Assembly (NCBI GenBank): GCA_002297505.1
Contig: DBLQ01000065.1
Span: 1-29,477 of the forward strand
Source: Flavobacteriales bacterium UBA720
Lineage (GTDB): Bacteria > Bacteroidota > Bacteroidia > Flavobacteriales > Weeksellaceae
DNA: 29,477 nucleotides
Reading direction: 5' to 3'
Positions 1 to 7,437 of the stretch are shown here, piece after piece. Position 1 is the stretch's first letter. Each line of letters opens with the position of its first letter. The notes below the pieces were generated by a model. It saw only the letters and a list, made by a program, of their open reading frames with translations, was not told the origin of the DNA and did not search any database. The translations under genes were made by a program, and so were the position numbers.

Positions 1-1356
1 GAAGTTGCCAGCAATAGCAGTGGAAACATTCCGGATGATACCAAAGGTAATGCGGCATCATTTGTAGTAGACAACACCAACAGTGTGAGTGCGGCGGTCC
101 GAGGCCAGATCAACAGCATCTTCGGGAACTTTGGTGCGAATGGCATCTATGGTGTTTCATCCGGAACCGGCGGAAGAGCAGGTCTGTTCTACGCCTCTAA
201 TCCCGCAGGAAACGGTGCGGCGCTAATGTCCATCACCGACGGGAATGGCAATGCAATTACAGCCAATGCCGGAAAAGATGGCAATGCTGTAGAAGCTAAC
301 ATAGACGGTGCCGGAACTGCCGTTTATGGTTGGGTCCCATCATTCGGAACAGGTCGCGCCGCCAGATTTGAAAACTTCAATGAAGACAATAATACCAGTG
401 TGTTAAATGTTAAAAACGTTGGAAACGGCACTGCAGGAAATTTCATAGTTGATAGAATTACAGGGACATCACCGGCTGTAAAAGGGGAAGTTAACTCCCA
501 ATTCGCCAACTTCGGAACTGCTGGTGTTTATGGACTATCCTCAGGAACCGGTGGCTATGCCGGATTATTTTATGCCAGCAATACTACTGGAAACGGACCT
601 GCTCTATTAGCTTTGTCAGACGGAAACGGCAACGGCATTACTGCCAATGCAGGAGGAACTGGAGATGGTCTAGAATCTACAGCCGACGGAAGCGGAAGTG
701 CGATCTACGGCTGGACACCTAATTTCGGAACTGGCAGGGCTGGCAGATTTGCAAATTTCAACTCCGCCAATGGGCAAAATACCGTTCAGATCAATTCTAA
801 TGGAACAGGTAATACTTTACTGATTAATCATACCGGCGCATCCGGAAATCTTATGACTCTTCAAAGTGCCAGTTCGAATGTTGTACGGATCAATAAGGCT
901 GGTAAAGGGTTCTTCAATGGCGGCACTCAGAACAGTGGTGCTGACATTGCCGAAGTTTTTGATGTAGAAGGTCATATCTCTCAATACGAAACCGGTGACA
1001 TCTTAGTGATCTCGACTGATTCTGACAGGACTGTAGAGAAATCTTCCGAGCCTTATTCCAATCTTGTAGCCGGAGTCTATGCAACCAAGCCGGGCGTGCT
1101 TCTAACAGAAGAAAATGTTGACACCGATATTTCCGGTAAAGTACCAATGGGAGTAATTGGCGTCATCCCAACAAAGGTCTGTTTGGAAGGCGGCGAAATC
1201 AAACGTGGTGATCTATTGGTAACTTCTTCACTTTCCGGTGTGGCAATGAAAGCTGACATCAATAAAGTAAAAGTAGGACAAGTTCTTGGAAAAGCACTTC
1301 AGGCTTATAGTGGAAAAGAAGTTGGAAAAATCAATGTTTTGGTCAGTATCAAATAA
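1..1356 (+). CDS. Large repetitive secreted/surface protein, 3' part (5' end outside window)
   Basis: The reading frame is open from base 1 to the TAA at 1354-1356, so the gene begins outside the window; the GTG at 85 is not a credible start because the sequence upstream of it is the same kind of repeat. The visible 451 residues hold a tandem Gly/Asn-rich repeat of 127 residues: the copy starting AVRGQINS (base 94) is repeated as AVKGEVNS (base 475), each with NANAG-like, YGW and FGTGRA blocks. The bases before 94 match the end of a unit, so more copies lie to the left. The last ~140 residues are a different, non-repeated domain beginning around GADIAEVFDVEG, which resembles C-terminal domains of phage-tail-like and adhesin-like proteins. 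The function is unknown; a fibrous surface protein is inference. It is followed after 18 bp by a small secreted protein, probably in the same operon. Confidence 0.85.
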   Translation, partial: EVASNSSGNIPDDTKGNAASFVVDNTNSVSAAVRGQINSIFGNFGANGIYGVSSGTGGRAGLFYASNPAGNGAALMSITDGNGNAITANAGKDGNAVEANIDGAGTAVYGWVPSFGTGRAARFENFNEDNNTSVLNVKNVGNGTAGNFIVDRITGTSPAVKGEVNSQFANFGTAGVYGLSSGTGGYAGLFYASNTTGNGPALLALSDGNGNGITANAGGTGDGLESTADGSGSAIYGWTPNFGTGRAGRFANFNSANGQNTVQINSNGTGNTLLINHTGASGNLMTLQSASSNVVRINKAGKGFFNGGTQNSGADIAEVFDVEGHISQYETGDILVISTDSDRTVEKSSEPYSNLVAGVYATKPGVLLTEENVDTDISGKVPMGVIGVIPTKVCLEGGEIKRGDLLVTSSLSGVAMKADINKVKVGQVLGKALQAYSGKEVGKINVLVSIK

Positions 1357-1374
1357 TTTTAAAATTCAAACAAA

Positions 1375-1767
1375 ATGAAAAATCTATATATCACCATTCT
1401 ATTGCTGGCAGGCACATCTGTTGCAATGGCTCAGGAAAATAAATCTAAGGAAGAAAAACAGGAAATCCCGAAAGAAGTAGTGGAAGCCAATCAGAAAGCC
1501 TACCAGGAGAAAGCTTCTGAAAAGAAAGTGGAGCGAACAGGTCTGGCGTCGGAAGAGGGATTGCCAAAAGCAAAAACTCAGAACAAAACTGCGTCGGCAC
1601 CAGCAGGAAATACAATTCCGGGAAATTCTGACATCTATGCTATTAAAGCATCGATACCCGGTAGAAAATCTGTACCTCAAAAACAGGCTGCCCAGAAGAA
1701 ACCGGTCAATGGTTTACCCAACACGGCGACATTGGCTGAAATCAGGAAAACAATTCCTAAAAATTAA
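1375..1767 (+). CDS. Small secreted Lys/Glu-rich protein, unknown function
   Basis: This gene encodes 130 residues. The N-terminus is a classical signal peptide (MKNLYITILLLAGTSVAMAQ, cleavage probably at AMA-Q). The mature part is charged and low in complexity, rich in Lys, Glu, Ala and Pro, with no domain I recognise. It starts 18 bp after the repetitive protein upstream and ends before a strong terminator, so the two are probably co-transcribed and may act together at the cell surface. That functional link is inference only. The ATG at 1375 is favoured because the signal peptide begins directly there. Confidence 0.75.
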   Translation: MKNLYITILLLAGTSVAMAQENKSKEEKQEIPKEVVEANQKAYQEKASEKKVERTGLASEEGLPKAKTQNKTASAPAGNTIPGNSDIYAIKASIPGRKSVPQKQAAQKKPVNGLPNTATLAEIRKTIPKN

Positions 1768-1780
1768 TCTCAAAACAGAG

Positions 1781-1811
1781 AAGGCTTATCGCGTTGATAA
1801 GCCTTTTTTAT
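1781..1811 (+). terminator. Rho-independent terminator after the secreted-protein pair
   Basis: A perfect 10-bp stem, AAGGCTTATC (1781-1790) with GATAAGCCTT (1796-1805), encloses a 5-nt loop and runs into a T tract. It lies 14 bp after the stop of the small secreted protein. Confidence 0.9.
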
Positions 1812-1850
1812 TTAAGTTAAAATTCATTCCCAATCTCGGAAACAAAACGA

Positions 1851-1858
1851 TATTTTTG
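1851..1858 (+). promoter_or_regulatory. Candidate Bacteroidota -7 box for the MFS gene
   Basis: TATTTTTG matches TAnnTTTG exactly and sits 16 bp before the GTG start at 1875, just after the preceding terminator. I see no good -33 TTG at the usual distance, so the call rests on the -7 match and its position. Confidence 0.5.
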
Positions 1859-1874
1859 CATTTTAAATCTTCCT

Positions 1875-3095
1875 GTGAAACTTTTTAATTCCTATATCAA
1901 CACTTTCAAAGGACTATCCAGAGAAGCATGGATGCTGTCTATTGTGATGCTCATCAACCGTTCCGGCTCGATGGTGCTGCCGTTTCTGGGTGTTTATATG
2001 ACGGATCATCTTAAGTTTTCATTGGAGGATGCGGGAATCGTTTTGAGTTTTTATGGTATAGGCTCGGTGGTTGGTTCCTGGCTGGGCGGTTATCTTACAG
2101 ATCAATTCGGGGAATATTATGTGCAGAGCTGGAGTTTATTTTTGAGTGCGCCGATTTTCATCATCATTCCATTTTTCCCCAGTGTAGAAATGATGGCGGT
2201 TCTGATCTTTCTGCAAAGCACCATCAGCGATACGTTCCGACCGGCAAATTCTGTGGCGATTACCAAATATGCGCGGCCGGAGAATCTGACGAAAGCCTTT
2301 TCACTGAACCGGATGGCCATCAACCTTGGTTTCTCGATTAGGCCGGCTCTGGGCGGAATCTTGTCCGGGATTTCTTACAACTTTTTGTTTGTGGTGAATG
2401 CGGTTGGCGCGCTCACAGCAGGCATCATCTATGTAATTTTCTTCCGGAAACGCAATAAAATCTTCCGGGCCAACAAGAAACTGGAGCCAGCGAAGGTGAT
2501 TGACAACGGCATTGTAAAATCGCCGTACCGAGACTATCCGTTTTTGGTGTACAGTGTGCTGTGCACTGTTTTTGCGATTTGTTTTTTCCAATTTTTCAAC
2601 ACAATTCCTATTTTCTATAAAGATGTGGCGAAGCTGAGCCAGAGTACGATTGGCTTTATCCTGGGTTACAGCGGATTCATCATTGTGCTGATGGAGATGC
2701 CGCTGGTGAGTATGGCAGAGCGGACTTTGAAGATTCCACAGATCTTGTTTGTCGGGATTTTCTTATGTGGACTGGCGTATCTGACGATGGTTTTCGGGAG
2801 TTCTGTTCCAATACTCATCTTTTCTATGACGGTTTTGTCTGTCGGTGAGATCCTGGCGCTCCCCTTTATGTCTACGGTTACGGCGCTGCGTGCGGAGCGT
2901 GGTAACAAAGGGGCGTATATGGGATTGAACGGCATTGCATTTTCGTTTTCGTTTATCATCACACCTTTTCTGGGAACTTATGTGGTGAGCCGTTTTGGGT
3001 TTGATACGTTGTGGATGGGATCGTTCGCTGTTTTGGCTTTATCGGCGGCTTTGATCTATGTTGTTGTGAAAAAGATGATTGTAAAGAGTAAATAA
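1875..3095 (+). CDS. MFS transporter (DHA1-like efflux permease)
   Basis: A 406-residue protein with about 12 hydrophobic segments, the normal length for a major facilitator. After the first helix the loop GSWLGGYLTDQFGEY (about residues 68-82) is the conserved MFS loop 2-3 motif (G-x-L-x-D-x-x-G), and a weaker counterpart follows the central loop. The central cytoplasmic loop is Lys-rich (RKRNKIFRANKKLEPAK), splitting the protein into two six-helix halves. The start is GTG at 1875; no in-frame ATG lies between the terminator and this codon. The family exports drugs or small metabolites by proton antiport. The substrate cannot be read from sequence. It is flanked by a terminator upstream and a separate promoter downstream, so it is probably transcribed alone. 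Confidence 0.87.
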   Translation: MKLFNSYINTFKGLSREAWMLSIVMLINRSGSMVLPFLGVYMTDHLKFSLEDAGIVLSFYGIGSVVGSWLGGYLTDQFGEYYVQSWSLFLSAPIFIIIPFFPSVEMMAVLIFLQSTISDTFRPANSVAITKYARPENLTKAFSLNRMAINLGFSIRPALGGILSGISYNFLFVVNAVGALTAGIIYVIFFRKRNKIFRANKKLEPAKVIDNGIVKSPYRDYPFLVYSVLCTVFAICFFQFFNTIPIFYKDVAKLSQSTIGFILGYSGFIIVLMEMPLVSMAERTLKIPQILFVGIFLCGLAYLTMVFGSSVPILIFSMTVLSVGEILALPFMSTVTALRAERGNKGAYMGLNGIAFSFSFIITPFLGTYVVSRFGFDTLWMGSFAVLALSAALIYVVVKKMIVKSK

Positions 3096-3283
3096 ACACA
3101 AAGGATTTCCAAAGAGCAAAGTATCCAAAGCATCAGAAAATTGAATTTTTTTAGAAATTATCTTTTGCAGCAAGCTTTTAAATCCGATTGTTGATTCTTT
3201 GCCTTCTCAAAGCCTTAGTTCTCAACAAAATCATTGCTTTTATAAATCAATAATCAATTTCCTCGATAAACCAATAAAAAAAC

Positions 3284-3291
3284 TATTTTTG
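3284..3291 (+). promoter_or_regulatory. Candidate Bacteroidota -7 box for the symporter operon
   Basis: TATTTTTG matches TAnnTTTG exactly and lies 19 bp before the ATG at 3311. The -33 element is not obvious. The rest of the 215-bp gap from 3096 holds no gene I can support. Confidence 0.5.
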
Positions 3292-3310
3292 TTCCACTCA
3301 AATCTGAACA

Positions 3311-4879
3311 ATGAATCCGGGAACTGTTTTATTACTATTCGTTTTTGCCTACTTTATCGGGCTTTTGGTGATCTCTTATTTTACGAGCCGCAACTCGGAC
3401 AACCAGTCGTTTTTCATCGGCAACAAGAAGAGTAAATGGTGGCTGGTGGCGTTTGGGATGATTGGAACGTCGCTCTCAGGGGTGACTTTTATTTCGGTTC
3501 CGGGAACGGTGGGAAAATTTCTGGGCGGCGAAAATCCATACGGTGGTTTTGAATATTATATGATGGTAATCGGGTTTTTCATCGGCTACTTCATTGTGGC
3601 GGGCGTGCTGCTCCCACTCTATTACCGGATGAATCTGACGTCGATCTATACCTATCTGGGGAAACGGTTTAATGTGGAGGCGCATAAAATCGGGTCTTTG
3701 TTTTTCATTATTTCCAGAGCGATTGGGGCCACGGCGCGGCTGTACCTGGTGGTAAATATTCTTCAGATCTTCCTTTTGGAAGCGCTGGGTGTTCCGTTTT
3801 GGGTGACGGCTTTTGTGCTGCTGCTGATGATTTTGCTTTATACGTTTGAAGGCGGAGTGAAGACGATTGTGATTACGGATACGCTTCAGACCTCGTTTAT
3901 GATTATCAGTTTGATTGCTTGCATTGTTTATATTTTATCGAATCTCAATCTGTCGTTTGGCGAAGCGTTCACGATTCTGGAGCAGAAGCAGTACACGCAT
4001 TTTATCAATACGGATGTGAATTCTAAGACTTTTTTCCTGAAAACGATCCTGGGCGGTATGTTTATCACGATTGCGATGACGGGACTTGACCAGGAAATGA
4101 TGCAGAAAAATATCTCTGTGGACAATCTGAAAAACTCGAAAAAGAATATGCTGACATTTGCCGGAACTTTGCTTTTTGTGAATCTGGCTTTCCTGTTTTT
4201 GGGCGGTTTGCTTTATCTTTTTGCGATGCAACACGGCGCGGATTACGGGCAAATCTCAACGATGGTGGATGGAAAAGAAGTGGTTACGAATACTTTCGGG
4301 TTCAAAGATGCTGCGGGCAATATCAAAAATATAATGGGCGACGATCTGTTTCCAGCGTTGTCTCTCAATCATTTTCCAATGGCGCTTTCTGTGATTTTCA
4401 TCATCGGCTTGATTTCCGCTCTGTTTCCATCTGCCGATGGTGCTTTGACGGCGGTGACGAGTTCTTACTGCGTGGACTTGCTGAACCTGAATGATGATCA
4501 GCAAAAAACCGAGCAGCAAAAGAAACGTTTACGAATGAAAGTACATCTGACGTTTACGGTGATTTTCTTTGCCTTGATCATGGTTTTCAAAGCGATCAAT
4601 GAGAAGTCGATTGTTTACCTGATTATGGAAATTGCGGGTTATACTTACGGGCCACTTTTGGGATTGTTTGCTTTCGGAATTTTGACGAAGTATCAGATCA
4701 CGAAGAAATATTCGATTTTGGCAGTGACGATTCTGGCGCCAATTGCGACTTATCTGATTAATTATCTGGTGGCGAACAATACGTATTACAGAATTGGTGT
4801 GGAGCTGATTATTTTGAATGGGTTTTTGACGTTTGTTGGATTGTGGCTGGTGAAGGCGAAGAATTTAAAATTGTCTTAA
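3311..4879 (+). CDS. Sodium:solute symporter (SSS family)
   Basis: A 522-residue polytopic membrane protein with about 13 hydrophobic segments, typical of the SSS family (PutP/SGLT fold) that couples Na+ entry to uptake of a sugar, amino acid, vitamin or similar solute. Family-like features are the short helix-1 region, the block GTSLSGVTFISVPG near residues 54-67, which carries the conserved small-residue Na+-site region, R-A-x-G-A-T-A-R-L in helix 4, and the GLDQEMMQKN block near residue 260. The C-terminal half includes FPSADGALTAVTSSYCVDL, the usual SSS helix 8 signature. The substrate is not predictable. The stop codon overlaps the start of the next gene by one base (TAATG), so the following membrane protein is translationally coupled to it. 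Confidence 0.9.
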   Translation: MNPGTVLLLFVFAYFIGLLVISYFTSRNSDNQSFFIGNKKSKWWLVAFGMIGTSLSGVTFISVPGTVGKFLGGENPYGGFEYYMMVIGFFIGYFIVAGVLLPLYYRMNLTSIYTYLGKRFNVEAHKIGSLFFIISRAIGATARLYLVVNILQIFLLEALGVPFWVTAFVLLLMILLYTFEGGVKTIVITDTLQTSFMIISLIACIVYILSNLNLSFGEAFTILEQKQYTHFINTDVNSKTFFLKTILGGMFITIAMTGLDQEMMQKNISVDNLKNSKKNMLTFAGTLLFVNLAFLFLGGLLYLFAMQHGADYGQISTMVDGKEVVTNTFGFKDAAGNIKNIMGDDLFPALSLNHFPMALSVIFIIGLISALFPSADGALTAVTSSYCVDLLNLNDDQQKTEQQKKRLRMKVHLTFTVIFFALIMVFKAINEKSIVYLIMEIAGYTYGPLLGLFAFGILTKYQITKKYSILAVTILAPIATYLINYLVANNTYYRIGVELIILNGFLTFVGLWLVKAKNLKLS

Positions 4880-5400
4880 TGAAAACACTATCTACAATTT
4901 TTAAAGTTATTCTAATTATATTTTTATCGATTATAATTGCAAGTGTATTTGGAGCAATTCACAATCAAATTTCATATTCCGTTTCTCCAGAGTTTTTCAA
5001 AGATTTTTTATTTGGTAAGTTTGGCATTCAATATTGGGAAATCAATAACGAAAGAGTTGGCGCCACGCTTGTTGGAATATTAGGTTCGTATTGGGTTGGA
5101 TTAATTTTAGGAATTATTTATTCAATTATTTTTCTCTTCCTGAATACTGAGAATAATTTTAAAAATATTCTAAATGCTATTTTAATAAATATTGCTTTTG
5201 TATTTTTAGGGAGTTTTGTTGGATATATAATTGGAAACTTTATAAATCTTGAAAATTCTGGAGTTTTTATAGAATTTGGAACTCGATATCCTCAAAATTA
5301 TGTTGAAGCTGCATATATGCACACGGGAAGTTATTACGGAGGAATTGTAGGTTTGCTTGCTGGAATAATATATCTTTTCAAAAAGAATACATCAAAATGA
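4879..5400 (+). CDS. AT-rich four-helix membrane protein, unknown function
   Basis: The chosen ATG at 4879 overlaps the symporter stop (TAATG) and gives 173 residues starting MKTLSTIFKV; the frame is open 12 codons further upstream but those lie inside the symporter gene. Four hydrophobic segments are visible (about residues 7-28, 58-82, 93-118 and 150-168). No domain is recognised. The composition stands out: long A/T runs and Ile/Leu/Phe/Asn codons ending in A or T, at well under 30% GC by eye, against a much richer symporter upstream. Such a gene inside a coupled operon suggests later insertion or transfer. Its last bases overlap the next ATG by four (ATGA). Confidence 0.75.
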   Translation: MKTLSTIFKVILIIFLSIIIASVFGAIHNQISYSVSPEFFKDFLFGKFGIQYWEINNERVGATLVGILGSYWVGLILGIIYSIIFLFLNTENNFKNILNAILINIAFVFLGSFVGYIIGNFINLENSGVFIEFGTRYPQNYVEAAYMHTGSYYGGIVGLLAGIIYLFKKNTSK

Positions 5401-5810
5401 AAACCCACACCACCAATTACACCGGCACCTTAATAGAAATCGCAGAAGATTCTCCGGTTTCCAAAGCGGTGATTCCGGTGGTGAAAAATGAGAAGAAAAC
5501 GATTGCCAATTATCAATTCGAAAAGCTGTCGAAAAAGCCTTTGAAATATACTTCGGACGAATTGTTATTTGAAATTTTTGTGGAACGAAATGACATTTCG
5601 CCTTCGGAGTTTGAAGCAGAGAAACAGAAATTCTTTTCCAAAGGTCAAGCTTGTTTACGGACTTCGCCTTTGGCCAAGAAAAATGGATTCGGTATTTTTC
5701 ATAATCAGGATTCGAAAATTAAGTTGGTTCCTGTGGAGTCGGAGGAATATCAGGAGTTGCTGAAGGATGCTGCAGTGGCAAAAGTGAAGGCGATGAGGTC
5801 TAAGAAGTGA
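5397..5810 (+). CDS. DUF6157 family protein
   Basis: A 137-residue soluble protein recognisable as DUF6157 by the opening MKTHTTNYTGTLIEIAEDSP, the central KYTSDELLFEIFVERNDI, the FFSKGQACLRTSPLAKKNGFG block and the VESEEYQELL...KAMRSKK ending. Members are small cytoplasmic proteins of unknown function, common in Bacteroidota and Firmicutes. The start overlaps the previous gene by four bases (ATGA), so it is the third gene of the symporter operon. The length agrees with the family and the gene looks intact. Base composition returns to the local norm, unlike the membrane gene just before it. Confidence 0.88.
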   Translation: MKTHTTNYTGTLIEIAEDSPVSKAVIPVVKNEKKTIANYQFEKLSKKPLKYTSDELLFEIFVERNDISPSEFEAEKQKFFSKGQACLRTSPLAKKNGFGIFHNQDSKIKLVPVESEEYQELLKDAAVAKVKAMRSKK

Positions 5811-5833
5811 TTTAATGTGGCGCTTCGAGAGCC

Positions 5834-6007
5834 TCAGCCTGACATTCTAATAATTATTACATCGGCATTTCTATCTAAGAAATGCTTGAGAGAATTACCT
5901 AATTTTAACAAAAACTTATTTTTAAAATCATCACGATAGTCTAAATCTTGATGCCCTTTTGAAGAAAAAATCAATGTAAAGCAATAACTTGCAGTAACAA
6001 AAATGGA
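5834..6007 (-). pseudogene. Start-less coding remnant (C-terminal fragment?)
   Basis: On the minus strand a frame is open for 57 codons from a stop at 6008-6010 down to TGA at 5834-5836. The translation has protein-like texture (KGHQDLDYRDDFKNKF, then LLKLGNSLKHFLDRNADVII, ending RMSG) rather than the noise typical of intergenic DNA. It has no ATG except four codons from the end, so it looks like the 3' remnant of a gene whose front has been lost. I do not recognise the family. It lies in the gap between DUF6157 and a truncated aldo/keto reductase, in a stretch that seems to have been rearranged. Confidence 0.35.
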
Positions 6008-6016
6008 TTAGCTCAA

Positions 6017-6433
6017 ATGGAATATAGATTTTTAGGAAAATCGGGACTTAAAGTTCCTGTTTTAAGTTTCGGGACAGCCACGTTTGGTGGCGAAGGTGAT
6101 TTCTTCAAAGCGTGGGGAAACACGCAGGTGGACGACGCCAAAAAACTGGTCAGCATCTGTATGGACGCCGGCGTGAATCTGTTCGACACCGCCGATATGT
6201 ATTCCAACGGAAAATCGGAAGAAGTGCTGGGCAAAGCGATCGAAGGCTTTTCCCGTGACCAATTGATTTTATCGACTAAATCCACTTTTACTTTCAGCGA
6301 AGGCCCGAATAATCAAGGCTCTTCCCGACTAATAATTAAGCTTAAAACACTATTTTGTCAATCCGAAGGAATCTATCCTATTTTTTCAGTGTCGAGATTC
6401 TTTCAGAATGACAAAAACAATGGTGTAATTTAA
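6017..6433 (+). pseudogene. Aldo/keto reductase, truncated after its N-terminal third
   Basis: The first ~104 residues are a clear NADPH-dependent aldo/keto reductase: MEYRFLGKSGLKVPVLSFGT, the FDTADMYSNG block with catalytic Asp57 and Tyr62, and Lys88 in LSTKSTF, followed by the family's EGPNNQGSSR. Full-length relatives have about 320-350 residues. Here the homology stops near base 6328, and the remaining 34 codons (to TAA at 6431-6433) translate non-coding DNA, including an inverted-repeat element at 6353-6416. The catalytic His region, the second half of the TIM barrel and most of the cofactor site are missing, so an active enzyme is very unlikely. The breakpoint next to a repeat suggests deletion or insertion mediated by that element. 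Confidence 0.8.
6353..6416. repeat. Short inverted-repeat element, copy A (MITE/REP-like)
   Basis: The left end TTTTGTCAATCCGAAGGA.. (6353-6374) and right end ..TTTCAGAATGACAAAA (6395-6416) are 22-nt inverted repeats with three mismatches, separated by 20 bp. The ends share the GTCATTCCGNAGGAATCT-like core with a second element at 10755-10835. No transposase is encoded. It abuts the breakpoint of the truncated aldo/keto reductase. Confidence 0.7.
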
Positions 6434-6444
6434 GAATCAGTCTT

Positions 6445-7437
6445 ATGAAATACTTAAAATATTTAGCATTTTTAATTTTATCAATTAATTATCTGTCAGC
6501 TCAAAATCGTCCTGTTTTGGATATTATGCTGACGAATTATAAATATCCTTACGACGTCAGTTTTCTGAATTTTAAAAGTCAGAATCAGGATTTGAAAATG
6601 GCTTATATGGATGTTCAACCGGAAAAACCAAACGGAAAAACGGTGGTTCTGCTTCACGGCAAAAACTTCAATGGTGCTTACTGGAAGACGACAATTGAGG
6701 CGTTGACCAAAGAAGGATTTCGAGTAATCGTTCCTGACCAAATCGGATTTGGAAAATCTTCAAAACCTACAGAATATCAGTTTACGTTTCAGCAGTTGGC
6801 TCAAAATACGAAAGCGGTTTTGGATGAACTGAAAATTGATAAAATTTACCTTTTAGGGCATTCTATGGGCGGAATGTTAGCCACAAGATTTTCATTGATG
6901 TATCCGGAAACGGTGGAGAAATTAATCCTCGAAAACCCAATCGGACTCGAAGATTGGAAACTTGTGGCGCCTTACACTTCCGTTGACAACAATTACAAAA
7001 CCGAGTTGAAAGCCGATTACGAATCCACGAAAAAATACCAAAGTAATTTCTATTACGACAACCAATGGAAACCGGAATATGACGAGTGGGTTTACCTTTT
7101 GACCGGCTGGATCAAAGCACCGGATTATCCTAAAGTGGCCCTCGTCAACGCTAAAACTTCGGATATGATCTTCACGCAACCTGTGGTTTATGAATTTGAG
7201 AATCTGAAAGTTCCCACACTTTTGATCATTGGAACCAGAGACCGGACAGCGATTGGCAAAGCCCAAGTGAAAGATAAAAAAGTCGCCGAATCAATGGGTC
7301 GTTATGATTTATTAGGCAAAACGACGCAGCAGAAAATCAAAGGTTCTAAACTTGTGGAAATTGCCAACGTTGGTCATCTTCCGCACATCGAAGTTTTTGA
7401 GCAATTCATCCAACCTGTCAAAGCATTTTTAAAATAA
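6445..7437 (+). CDS. Exported alpha/beta hydrolase
   Basis: A 330-residue alpha/beta-fold hydrolase with a signal peptide (MKYLKYLAFLILSINYLSAQ), so it acts in the periplasm or outside. The oxyanion region VVLLHGKNFNG, the nucleophile elbow GHSMGG with Ser140, the acid Asp266 in IIGTRDRT and the base His311 in NVGHLPH form a complete catalytic triad in the expected order and spacing. The lid region between residues ~165 and 245 is Tyr/Trp-rich. The family includes esterases, epoxide hydrolases, haloalkane dehalogenases and proline iminopeptidases; with Ser as nucleophile a dehalogenase is unlikely, and the substrate is unknown. The stop overlaps the next ATG by one base (TAATG), which couples it to the MFS gene. 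Confidence 0.87.
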   Translation: MKYLKYLAFLILSINYLSAQNRPVLDIMLTNYKYPYDVSFLNFKSQNQDLKMAYMDVQPEKPNGKTVVLLHGKNFNGAYWKTTIEALTKEGFRVIVPDQIGFGKSSKPTEYQFTFQQLAQNTKAVLDELKIDKIYLLGHSMGGMLATRFSLMYPETVEKLILENPIGLEDWKLVAPYTSVDNNYKTELKADYESTKKYQSNFYYDNQWKPEYDEWVYLLTGWIKAPDYPKVALVNAKTSDMIFTQPVVYEFENLKVPTLLIIGTRDRTAIGKAQVKDKKVAESMGRYDLLGKTTQQKIKGSKLVEIANVGHLPHIEVFEQFIQPVKAFLK

